Source of the DNA: JAWLCQ01 sp041687095
GTDB lineage: Bacteria; Planctomycetota; Phycisphaerae; SM23-33
DNA: 16,289 nucleotides
Reading direction: 5' to 3'
Assembly (NCBI GenBank): GCA_041687095.1
Contig: JAWLCQ010000105.1
Span: 1 to 16,289 of the forward strand
Position numbers and translations under genes: made by a program. The notes beneath the pieces were generated by a model. The model worked only from the letters and a program-made list of their open reading frames with translations. It searched no databases and was not told the origin of the DNA. How positions within the stretch are numbered: the first letter of the stretch is position 1; every line of letters starts with the position of its first letter. Of the stretch, positions 1-6,823 are shown one piece after another.

Positions 1-47
1 CGGGGCGTCGCGACCCGGCCACGCTGCCGCGCGGGAGGCCGCGTCCC

Positions 48-86
48 GCGCGCAGAGGGCTCCGCTTCGCTCCGCCCTCTGCGCGC
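48..86. terminator. Perfect 13-bp GC-rich hairpin, terminator-like
   Basis: GCGCGCAGAGGGC at 48-60 pairs perfectly with GCCCTCTGCGCGC at 74-86 around a 13-nt loop. There is no T tract on either side. It may end a gene lying beyond the left edge; a repeat-type palindrome is the alternative, because the loop sequence (CCGCTTCGCTCC) recurs in another hairpin loop near 12552. Confidence 0.45.
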
Positions 87-404
87 CCTACCGTCTGTTC
101 GCGAAGGCGTGGACGGTTGCCCGACCGGGAGGCGGGCCTCGCCGGCGGGGCGATGTGGAGGGGTCGCGGGAGAGGGACAGACGCGGGAAAACCCATTTCG
201 GAAATGCTTGGGGATGCGGGGGTTGCGAGCGGCGAGGGGAAAATTCCTTGGAGATCGAGAAATCCATGGTTGAATCGCGGGCGTCAGCGACACGCCGGGG
301 ACAGTGCGCGCCGAGAGAGCGGCGGGAGGTGCGATGAGCGGTGGTGGGTTTGTCTTCGACGGCAGGAGATGGCTTTGTTCCGCAGGAAGCGGGCGAGTGC
401 GGCC

Positions 405-469
405 GCGAAAAGGGGACTGGCTCCGAAGGGGCGCGCCGTTCGCCCCGGAGGTGCCTGTCCCCTTTTCGC
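405..469. repeat. Fold-back repeat, copy 1 (GCGAAAAGGGGAC arms)
   Basis: The left arm GCGAAAAGGGGACTGGCTCC (405-424) pairs with GGTGCCTGTCCCCTTTTCGC (450-469), two mismatches in 20. A second inverted pair (GGGGCG/CGCCCC) lies inside the loop. The same architecture recurs at 902-966. Confidence 0.7.
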
Positions 470-557
470 TCGCCCACGGGTCCGTCCGGCCCCCCCTCCT
501 GTCGCTGCGCGAGATCCTCTCCCTAGGGGGGAGCGTCGGTCGGTACACCACCCGAAG

Positions 558-760
558 ATGAGCGGGGATGAACGCAGATGAACGCAGATCAGGAGAAGAA
601 GGATCAGAAGAAACAGGACCGGCAGTTCGCAGAACCCTCTGCCCTCCAACCCGTTACCCTCCGATCCCGTGCATCCCCTGTATCCCTGCCCTCTCCGTAT
701 CTGAGTTCATCCGTCTACGCTTCGCTTCGTCGCGACGAGTCTGCATTCCTCCCCGCTCAT
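558..760. repeat. Inverted repeat of GATGAACGCAGAT type
   Basis: 558-578 (starting ATGAGCGGGGATGAA) is matched in inverted orientation by 740-760 with about two mismatches in 21. A tandem GATGAACGCA repeat lies in the left arm (567-587). The interior (about 160 bp) shows no coding signal. It is similar in style to the paired GGATTACGCAGATT repeats at 14577-14665. Confidence 0.5.
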
Positions 761-901
761 TCTCCGGGATGTGCAGATGCCCTTGGCGCGGGGAGAGGGG
801 CGGGAGGCGTGGAAATCGGAATAGTCTGCGATGGGTTCGTTCCGCACGGTCGGGAGGAGGCGAGATGGGTTTGTTTTGCACGGTCGGGGCGAGTTCCGGC
901 C

Positions 902-966
902 GCGAAAGGGGGACAGGCACCTCCGGGGCGAACGGCATGCCCCTGCGGAGCCCGTCCCCGTTTCGC
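902..966. repeat. Fold-back repeat, copy 2 (GCGAAAGGGGGAC arms)
   Basis: Left arm GCGAAAGGGGGACAGGCACC (902-921) pairs imperfectly with GGAGCCCGTCCCCGTTTCGC (947-966); the loop again carries a GGGGCG...GCCCC pair. Clearly the same element as 405-469, with compensating arm differences, suggesting that the fold is what is kept. Confidence 0.65.
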
Positions 967-1061
967 TCGGTGGGTTTGTTTTGCACGATGGGTTTGTTCC
1001 GCACGGTCCGCTGGCGGGGGTTGCGTTTGTTCCGCACGGCCGGGCGCGCTGGGCCGAAACC

Positions 1062-1097
1062 CCTCTCCCCCCGGGGAGAGGTCCCCGCGAAGCGGGG
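1062..1097. repeat. Two adjacent GC hairpins
   Basis: CCTCTCCCC (1062-1070) pairs with GGGGAGAGG (1073-1081), followed at once by CCCCGC-GAA-GCGGGG (1083-1097). This is a REP-like palindromic block within the repeat mosaic. It has no T tract and no gene ends just before it, so terminator function is unlikely. Confidence 0.5.
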
Positions 1098-1420
1098 GGT
1101 GAGGGGGCGCCGGGAGGTCGAGGACGGCCCGGCAAGCGAGGAGCGGCCGGATGGGTTTGTTTTCGCGAGGGGGCGATGGCTTTGTTTTCGATGGCCGCGA
1201 TGGGTTTGTTTTGGACGGCGAGGGTGGACCCGTTCTCGCACGGGAGGGCCCCCCTCATCTGTCGCTGCGCGACATCTTCTCCCCCAGGGGAGAAGGGTTG
1301 GGGACGGCCGCCGTTGGGTTCGTTTTCGACGATGGGTTCGTTTTTGACGATGGGTTCGTTTTTGACGACGGGGCAAAGTACAATCCCCCGCCATCCATTA
1401 ACTGCAGCGGAGGCGAAGGC

Positions 1421-3556
1421 ATGCCCGTCTACAGCATTCCCGAGGACCTGTCCCGACCGGCCGTGGCGTGCGATGCGTCCGAACTCGCAAACCTGCGACG
1501 CGCGTACCATGCGCAAGGCCCGCAGGGAGACCTGGTGCGCCAGCGGGTGCAGCGCGCGAGGGCGCGCCTGGAGGCCCCCACCTGGATCCCCCCCGTCGGG
1601 GCGGAGAACCGCTCGTGGTATCAGTGCGACGACTGCCAGATCGCCTTGCGAACTGAGGAGGAGGGCGCGGAGGCGGGGGGCGCACCGAAGCGTCGGCACG
1701 TCTGCCCGCGCTGCGCCCGCCAATACGCGGGCGAGTTGTACGACCGCATCTGCTACACGAAGGACCACGGATCCAACCTCGCCGCCGCCGAAACCGCCGC
1801 CTGGGCCTGGGCCATCACGGGCGAAGCGCCCTTCGCCGCCTTCGCCCGCGACCTGCTCCTCGCCTACGCCGACCGCTACCTCGCCTTCCCCCTGCACGAC
1901 TGGGAGCGCCACCCCCCCGACCAACTCTCCCACACCGCCGCCCACATCTTCTCCGACACGCTGCAGGAGTCGATGCACCTGTCCCGCCACATCGCCCCGG
2001 CGTACGACCTGGTCGCGGACAGCCCCGCCTTCGACGATGCGCAGCGGACGCACGTGGAGCAGGACCTCATCGCGGCCATGCTGCGGACGCTGCCCCCCCA
2101 CCGGGGCGACATCAGCAACTGGCAGTCCTGGCACGACGCGGCGCTGATCCGCGGGGGGCTCGCCATCCGCGACGCCCACTGGGTCAACCGCGCCATCAAC
2201 GAGCACAACAGCGGGTTCCTGGAGCAGATGGTCAAGAGCGTCAGCGACGACGGGGTATGGTACGAGTGCTCGTGGGCGTACCACTGGTTCACGATCTCCG
2301 CCCTGGTGCTGACGGCCGAGACCGCCCGGCGGATGGGCATCGACCTGTGGGGGCAAGAGCGGTTCCGCCGCATGTTCGAGGCCCCGCTCGCCTACCGCAC
2401 GCCCGACGGGGCCCTGCCGCGGTTCGGCGATTCGAGCACGGGCTTCCAACTCACCCCCACCGACGCCGAATGCGCCTGGCGGGCGTGGAGGGACCCGCTC
2501 GCCCGCGCCTACCTGCCCCCCGACGACGCGCCCTGCTGGGAGACGGTGCTCTTCGCCCGCACCGAGCCCCCGACCGTGCTGCTGCCCCCCCCGCCCTCTC
2601 GCCTCCTCCCCTCCTCCGGGCACGCCGTCCTCCGCACCGGGGGGCCCGACGGGCTCATGAGCGTGCTCACCTTCGCCCAGCACGGGGGCGTGCACGGGCA
2701 CTTCGACAAGCTGAGCTTCGTCCTCTACGCCCGCGGGCGCGAACTCGCCGTCGACCCCGGCCGTGCGTCCTCCTACTCCCTGCCCGTCCACAAGGCCTGG
2801 TACCGGGGAACGCTCGGGCACAACACGATCGTCGTGGACGGCCGCTGCGCCGCCGAGGCCGGCGGGCGGGGCGAACTCTTCGCCGCCGCGGGCGAGTGGG
2901 CGGCGGCGTCGGCGTTCTGTGATGCGGCCTACTCCAACATCGCCCACCGGCGCCTGCTCGTGCAGTCGGCCGACTACCTGCTCGTCGTCGACGAGATCGA
3001 GGACCTGCAGGGCGAGGAGCACCGCTTCGACTGGTGCTACCACCACCTCGCCCAGGACGTGATCTGCCGAGGCATCCACCTGGAGGCCTCCGACGCCCTG
3101 GCGGGGCACGACGGGGGCGAATACGTGCGCGACGTCCGCGGGGGCGCCAGCCCGGCCGGCACCCTCCACGCGGTCTTCACCGGCGAGGGGTTCGCGGACT
3201 CCCTCATCGCGGCCGCGGGCGCCCGCGCGGTCGATCCTCAACTCGCCGCCGACGGGGACGCCGTCGCCACCGACCTCGCCCTCGCCCGGGGGCCGGGCCC
3301 CGACGGGGTCGCCTCCGTGCCGATGGTGATCCTGACGCGGAGGGGGGCGGCGGCGACCTTCGCGGTCACGATCGTTCCCGGGGCGGCCCTTCCCGGGGCG
3401 GGCGCAGGCGCCCCCTGCCCCGTCGCGGACGTGCAGTGCACGCACCTGCCCTCGGGGCTGATGGTGTCCGTGGTGCGGGCGGACGGAACGTGCGACGAGG
3501 TCGCCTGGTCCCCCGACTCCCTCACCGTCGCCCGCGACGGGCAGGCGGTGCTGTAG
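1421..3556 (+). CDS. Heparinase II/III family polysaccharide lyase-like protein
   Basis: 711 residues, probably a polysaccharide lyase cleaving uronic-acid glycans by beta-elimination; the substrate cannot be told. An alpha-helical toroid-like region (about 110-380) carries the family patch NWxxWH (N233, W234, H238) and DGVWYE (Y281). It is followed by a heparinase II/III C-terminal beta domain with HGHFDKLSF (H425, H427, about 421-433) and GHNTIVVDG (466-474). Between residues 69 and 98 are two CxxC pairs (C69/C72, C95/C98) that look like a small zinc knuckle. No signal peptide or lipobox is visible. The start at 1421 has GGAGG seven nt upstream; the open frame extends back to 1151, but only through repeat DNA. 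TACAAT at 1379-1384 is a possible -10 without a well-placed -35. Family assignment is confident, enzyme specificity is not. Confidence 0.85.
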   Translation: MPVYSIPEDLSRPAVACDASELANLRRAYHAQGPQGDLVRQRVQRARARLEAPTWIPPVGAENRSWYQCDDCQIALRTEEEGAEAGGAPKRRHVCPRCARQYAGELYDRICYTKDHGSNLAAAETAAWAWAITGEAPFAAFARDLLLAYADRYLAFPLHDWERHPPDQLSHTAAHIFSDTLQESMHLSRHIAPAYDLVADSPAFDDAQRTHVEQDLIAAMLRTLPPHRGDISNWQSWHDAALIRGGLAIRDAHWVNRAINEHNSGFLEQMVKSVSDDGVWYECSWAYHWFTISALVLTAETARRMGIDLWGQERFRRMFEAPLAYRTPDGALPRFGDSSTGFQLTPTDAECAWRAWRDPLARAYLPPDDAPCWETVLFARTEPPTVLLPPPPSRLLPSSGHAVLRTGGPDGLMSVLTFAQHGGVHGHFDKLSFVLYARGRELAVDPGRASSYSLPVHKAWYRGTLGHNTIVVDGRCAAEAGGRGELFAAAGEWAAASAFCDAAYSNIAHRRLLVQSADYLLVVDEIEDLQGEEHRFDWCYHHLAQDVICRGIHLEASDALAGHDGGEYVRDVRGGASPAGTLHAVFTGEGFADSLIAAAGARAVDPQLAADGDAVATDLALARGPGPDGVASVPMVILTRRGAAATFAVTIVPGAALPGAGAGAPCPVADVQCTHLPSGLMVSVVRADGTCDEVAWSPDSLTVARDGQAVL

Positions 3557-3596
3557 GGCCCCGCCGGGGCCACCCCAAATCCGAAACCCGTAACCG

Positions 3597-3630
3597 TTCA
3601 CGCCCTTCCAAACAGCAGGAAGGGCGTGAA
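3597..3630. repeat. Subterminal hairpin of element 1
   Basis: TTCACGCCCTTCC (3597-3609) pairs perfectly with GGAAGGGCGTGAA (3618-3630) around the 8-nt loop AAACAGCA. It lies 41 nt past the lyase stop, so it could also act as that gene's terminator. The same hairpin, shortened, is at 14510-14552. Confidence 0.75.
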
Positions 3631-3671
3631 GAAAGGGCCATGTTGGCACCGAGGCGAGTTCCTGTTTCCTC

Positions 3672-3965
3672 TCCCCGCCGGCCCCGTGCCGGTGGTAAGC
3701 GGCTATTGACTACTGCGGCGGTCCCCTCCCATCCCGTTCTTCCTCCTGCTCCCCACCGACCCCGCGTCGGTGGTAAGCCGGCTTCCTCACTACGGGATCA
3801 CCAATGGGCGCGGACGATGCGGAGACCCTGCGTGCTCTGGCCGTAGTCGGGAGCCGTTTGAACCACCGACGCGGGGTCGGTGGGGAAAAGAAGAAGAAGC
3901 AAGAGGCCCGTGGGGGCCTGCGAGTAGTCAATAGCCGCCTTCCACCGACGCGGGGTCGGTGGGGA
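3672..3965. repeat. Four 21-nt palindromes in head-to-head pairs
   Basis: The core CCACCGAC-N5-GTCGGTGG occurs at 3753-3773, 3863-3883 and 3942-3962, with a diverged copy at 3675-3695. The first two are in one orientation (loop CCCGC/CCCGT), the last two are inverted (loop GCGGG). Spacing within each pair is 78 and 79 nt. GCGGCTATTGACTACT beside copy 1 (3699-3714) is the exact reverse complement of 3923-3938 beside copy 4. The whole block is thus an inverted duplication centred near 3820. Confidence 0.75.
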
Positions 3966-4019
3966 GGTTCGGACGGCGGTCGTTGTTCTGAAATGCCGGG
4001 GGCACCGCGTGAACGGTTA

Positions 4020-4165
4020 CCGAAGCACGAAATCCGAAATCCCAAACGCCCCCCCGGTGCGCAGGGCCCCTGGCGACTCCGAAGCGCGCGAGTGCGCAGC
4101 GCTTTGGGATTTCGTATTTACGGTTTTGGATTTGTTTCGGATTTCGTGCTTCGGGTTTCGGATTT
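4020..4165. repeat. AATCCGAAA-type repeat cluster, 5' of glyA
   Basis: CCGAAGCACGAAATCCGAA at 4020-4038 recurs inverted at 4136-4154 and directly at 5591-5609. CGAAATCCCAAA (4035-4046) also pairs with TTTGGGATTTCG (about 4101-4112), so the block can fold back on itself in alternative ways. Its minus-strand and plus-strand translations (FRISDFGFR-like) are those of widespread spurious ORFs. Not coding. Confidence 0.7.
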
Positions 4166-4290
4166 GGACCGGTGGGGGGCGCTTGGGTGGACGATGGGCA
4201 CGGCCGCCATGGGGGGCTTGCGTGTTGGGGGGATGGCGACTAGACTGTCCCCTTCGTAAGCCACCCCCAAGGACAGGAACCGGAGCGGAC

Positions 4291-5538
4291 ATGCTGCTGG
4301 AACACGTTGACCCGGAAATCGCGGCCGCGATCGAGTCGGAGAAGAAGCGTCAGGGCGACACGCTGGAACTGATCGCCTCGGAGAACCACGTCTCCGCCGC
4401 GGTGCTGGAGGCGTTGGGGTCGGTCCTGACCGACAAGTACGCCGAAGGCTATCCCGGGCGGCGGTGCTACCAGGGCTGCGAGAACGTCGACACCGTCGAG
4501 GCCATCTGCATCGCCCGCGCCAAGCAGCTCTTCGGGGCCGAGCACGCCAACGTGCAGCCCCACAGCGGCACCAGCGCCAACCTCGCCGTCTTCACCGCCG
4601 CCCTCAAGCCCGGCGATAAGATCATGGGCATGAACCTCGCCCACGGGGGGCACCTGTCGCACGGGAAGAACATCAACCTCTCGGGCATGCTCTACGAGGT
4701 CTCCCACTACGGGGTGCGGGAGGACACGGAGCGCCTGGACATGGACCAGATCCGCGAGCAGGCGAAGCGTGAGCGGCCGAAGCTGCTGATCTGCGGGGCG
4801 TCGGCGTACCCGCGGAAGATCGACTTCGCGGCCTTCGGGCAGATCGCCCAGGAGGTCGGGGCGATGCTGCTGTCGGACATCGCCCACATCGCCGGGCTCG
4901 TCGTCGGGCGGGTCCACCCCGACCCCGTCCCCCACTCGACGTTCGTGACCACGACGAACCACAAGACCCTCCGCGGGCCGCGGGGCGGGATCATCCTCTG
5001 CCGCCAGGACTGGGCGACCGCCATCGACCGCGCGGTGTTCCCCGGCATCCAGGGGGGGCCCCTCGAGCACGTCATCGCCGCCAAGGCCGTCTCCTTCGCC
5101 GAGGCCATGCACCCCGCCTTCGCCCGGTACGTGCGGAACATCCTCGACAACGCCCAAGCCCTCGCCGCCGCCCTCCAGGAGCGGGGCTGGCGCCTGGTCT
5201 CCGGGGGCACCGACAACCACCTGCTGCTCGTGGACCTCCACAGCCGCTTCGCGGACCTCAACGGCGCCGAGGCCGCCGACCTCCTCGCCCGCGCCGCCCT
5301 CGTCGCCAACAGCAACCCCATCCCCTTCGACCCGCCGCAGCTCGCCAAGTGGTCGGGCATCCGCCTGGGCACCCCCGCCGTGACGAGCCGCGGGCTCACC
5401 ACCGCCGAGATGCCCACCGTCGCCGGATGGATCGACGACGTCCTGGCCTCCCGCGGGAGCGACACCGTCGTCCAACGGGTCCGCGGAGAGGTCGTCGAGA
5501 TGTGCGGCCGCTTCCCCGTGCCCAACAGCAGCTACTGA
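4291..5538 (+). CDS. glyA: Serine hydroxymethyltransferase
   Basis: 415 residues, the usual length. A PLP enzyme converting serine and tetrahydrofolate to glycine and 5,10-methylene-THF, the main source of one-carbon units; cytosolic. Motifs seen: LIASEN (27-32), YAEGYPGRR (50-58), HSGTSANLAV (91-100), SDIAHIAGLVV (195-205) with the PLP-contacting Asp196, the PLP lysine K225 in NHKTLRGPRGG, and TDNHLLLVDL. Y50 and Y60 match E. coli Tyr55 and Tyr65. Two changes from the common pattern are visible: Cys59 where E. coli has Tyr64, and Asn223 in place of the usual Thr just before His-Lys. GGAG lies five nt upstream of the chosen ATG; the open frame reaches further back only through repeat DNA. It is flanked on both sides by AATCCGAAA repeats. 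Confidence 0.97.
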   Translation: MLLEHVDPEIAAAIESEKKRQGDTLELIASENHVSAAVLEALGSVLTDKYAEGYPGRRCYQGCENVDTVEAICIARAKQLFGAEHANVQPHSGTSANLAVFTAALKPGDKIMGMNLAHGGHLSHGKNINLSGMLYEVSHYGVREDTERLDMDQIREQAKRERPKLLICGASAYPRKIDFAAFGQIAQEVGAMLLSDIAHIAGLVVGRVHPDPVPHSTFVTTTNHKTLRGPRGGIILCRQDWATAIDRAVFPGIQGGPLEHVIAAKAVSFAEAMHPAFARYVRNILDNAQALAAALQERGWRLVSGGTDNHLLLVDLHSRFADLNGAEAADLLARAALVANSNPIPFDPPQLAKWSGIRLGTPAVTSRGLTTAEMPTVAGWIDDVLASRGSDTVVQRVRGEVVEMCGRFPVPNSSY

Positions 5539-5554
5539 GGCCGCCTGCGGCGGA

Positions 5555-5712
5555 CAATCCGAAATCCGAAACTCGAAATCCGAAACAAATCCGAAGCACG
5601 AAATCCGAATGACAGAAACGGCGGAGCGAAGCGCGGGGCGTGAATACCATTTGACCGCGACGCAGAGCGTTTCGGTTCTTGAGATTCTGAGTTTTGGATC
5701 TGTTTCGGATTC
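5555..5712. repeat. AATCCGAAA-type repeat cluster, 3' of glyA
   Basis: Nearly tandem AATCCGAAA units occupy 5556-5610, including the 19-mer shared with 4020-4038. A reverse-oriented copy (TTTTGGATCTGTTTCGGATT) lies at 5692-5711, so the two can pair. The gap between glyA and thiE (215 bp) contains nothing else recognisable. Confidence 0.7.
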
Positions 5713-5753
5713 CCCCCCAGTCGGGCGACGCGGTGTGCTGGAGGACATGAACG

Positions 5754-6800
5754 ATGCGTGAGATCTACCGAATCCTGGATGCGAACTTCAATCGGGCGCG
5801 GGAGGCCCTTCGGGTCGCCGAGGACTGCGGGCGGTTCGCGCTGAACGACCCGGCCATCACCTCCATGGCCAAGCACATGGGCAGCGACCTCAAGCAGCTC
5901 CTCGACGCCATGCCCATCGCCGAGTTCTACGCCTCGCGCAACACGCCCGGGGACATCGGGACGGAGATCACCAGCCCCACCGAGCAGTCCCGCGGCAGCA
6001 TCTCCGACGTCGCCGCCGCCGCGTGCAAGCGGCTGACGAGTTCGCTCCGCACCATCGAGGAGTACAGCAAGATCCTCTCCCCCGGCACTACGCTGTCCAT
6101 CGAGCGGATGCGCTACAACGCCTACACGCTCGAGCAGCGGCTGATGTCGCGGTTCCTCGTGGGCGAGCGGTTCGGGTCCGTGAGGCTCTACGTCCTGCTG
6201 AGCACCCGCACCTGCGGGCACTCCCTCCGCGATACCGCCCGCGCCGCCATCGCCGGCGGGGCCGATGCCCTGCAGCTCCGCGAGAAGCACGCCCCCGACG
6301 GGGCGCTGCTGGCCCTGGCGGCCGAGCTGCGCGAACTGACCGACGAGACCAACCGCATGTTCATCATGAACGACCGCGCGGACATCGCCGCCATCGTCGG
6401 GGCCGACGGGCTGCACCTCGGGCAGGAGGACCTCCCCCTCGCCGAGGCCCGCACCCTCCTGCGCCCCGGGGCCCTCATCGGCCGCAGCACCCACTCCGTC
6501 GAGCAGGCCCGCGCCGCCGTCACCGAAGGCGCCGACTACATCGCCGTCGGGCCCGTCTTCGAGTCCCGCACCAAGGACGCCGGCGCCCCCGTCGGATGCG
6601 ACCTCCTCCGCCGCGTCCGCGAGGCGGTCGACCTCCCCATCGTCGCCATCGGCGGAATCAACGAAGGGAACCTCGACGCGGTCCTGGCGGCCGGGGCCTC
6701 CTGCATCGCCGTCTGCTCCTCCGTCTGCTGCGCCCCCGACCCCAAAGCCGCCGCCCAAGCCCTCCGCCGCAAGATCGACGCCCACAACGCGGGCAAGTAG
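5754..6800 (+). CDS. thiE: Thiamine phosphate synthase with N-terminal ThiD2-like domain
   Basis: 348 residues in two parts. Residues 143-345 are a ThiE TIM barrel joining HMP-pyrophosphate and thiazole phosphate to make thiamine phosphate: QLREK (174-178), NDRADIA (206-212), GLHLGQEDLP (219-228), GRSTHS (243-248), YIAVGPVFESRTK (262-274) and AIGGIN (298-303) are all present. Residues 1-135 are helical and begin IYRILDANFNRAREALRVAED, the hallmark of the ThiD2-like domain found N-terminal to ThiE in several phyla and reported to act as an HMP-phosphate kinase; I recall this family but could not search it. The fusion would supply HMP-PP and couple it to the synthase. Plain ThiE is about 210 residues. 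GGAGG nine nt upstream fixes the ATG. The gene ends at a convergent hairpin. Confidence 0.93.
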   Translation: MREIYRILDANFNRAREALRVAEDCGRFALNDPAITSMAKHMGSDLKQLLDAMPIAEFYASRNTPGDIGTEITSPTEQSRGSISDVAAAACKRLTSSLRTIEEYSKILSPGTTLSIERMRYNAYTLEQRLMSRFLVGERFGSVRLYVLLSTRTCGHSLRDTARAAIAGGADALQLREKHAPDGALLALAAELRELTDETNRMFIMNDRADIAAIVGADGLHLGQEDLPLAEARTLLRPGALIGRSTHSVEQARAAVTEGADYIAVGPVFESRTKDAGAPVGCDLLRRVREAVDLPIVAIGGINEGNLDAVLAAGASCIAVCSSVCCAPDPKAAAQALRRKIDAHNAGK

Positions 6801-6823
6801 CCGACCGCATCGGCGCAGAAAAC

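Larger units (their letters stand above)
343..1371. repeat. Dispersed GATGGGTTYGTTTTSGAC-type short repeats, 13 copies
   Basis: Copies of a roughly 18-nt degenerate motif (core GGSTTYGTT, usually preceded by GAT and followed by TTGCAC, CCGCAC or TTYGAC) begin near 345, 368, 831, 864, 969, 988, 1020, 1150, 1176, 1199, 1314, 1331 and 1349. All have the same orientation. The last three are almost tandem at 17-18-nt steps and end about 50 nt before the lyase start codon. Read on the minus strand in various frames they encode phrases such as KTNPI, QNKPI and KNEPI, so the conservation is of nucleotides. Function unknown. Confidence 0.8.
1..1420. other. Gene-free, repeat-dense intergenic region
   Basis: No convincing gene is seen in this 1.4-kb stretch. 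Open frames exist on both strands, but their translations are low-complexity Arg/Pro/Gly strings repeating the same short phrases in different frames, as expected when a nucleotide repeat, not a protein, is conserved. What it does hold: a strong hairpin at 48-86; two copies of a fold-back element (405-469 and 902-966); 13 copies of a GGGTTYGTT-type motif; a roughly 45-bp direct repeat at 489-534 and 1247-1293 (both contain GTCGCTGCGCGA); GC-rich hairpins at 1062-1097; and an inverted repeat at 558-578/740-760. The only nearby gene start is at 1421. Confidence 0.75.
3590..4020. mobile_element. Non-autonomous IS66-like element (MITE) 1, 431 bp
   Basis: Perfect 14-bp terminal inverted repeats: GTAACCGTTCACGC (3590-3603) and its reverse complement (4007-4020). 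The outer 8-bp flanks are CGAAACCC (3582-3589) and CGAAGCAC (4021-4028), a 6/8 match as for an aged target duplication. Inside are a subterminal 13-bp hairpin (3597-3630) and two head-to-head copies of a roughly 120-bp module, together making one long fold-back. No transposase is encoded. Termini of GTAA with 8-bp duplications are typical of IS66-family elements; that relationship is inferred. The element sits inside the AATCCGAAA repeat, which continues on both sides. Confidence 0.6.
3557..4290. other. Repeat-filled intergenic region upstream of glyA
   Basis: No gene is supported in these 734 bp; the frames here are arginine/proline-rich and encode repeat phrases. It contains the 431-bp transposon-like element 3590-4020, then AATCCGAAA-type repeats (4020-4165). 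The last 90 bp before glyA look unique. A weak promoter candidate there is TTGCGT (4219-4224), 16 nt, TAGACT (4241-4246). Confidence 0.75.

Noticed and set aside
304..561. Small plus-strand ORFs in the first 1.4 kb as genes
   Set aside because: They translate the same nucleotide repeats in different frames, have no conserved protein motif and poor ribosome sites.
707..3649. A 980-residue minus-strand open frame
   Set aside because: It runs antisense through the lyase gene with low-complexity Gly/Arg/Val composition, a typical shadow frame of GC-rich coding DNA.
3672..3965. CRISPR-like array from four similar 21-nt palindromes
   Set aside because: Only four copies, in two opposite orientations, with spacers of 57-89 nt that are themselves homologous between the pairs. 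No cas genes.
3590..4020. Integron attC site or group II intron
   Set aside because: No R-box GTTRRRY/simple attC core, no integrase, no domain V-like hairpin or reverse transcriptase.
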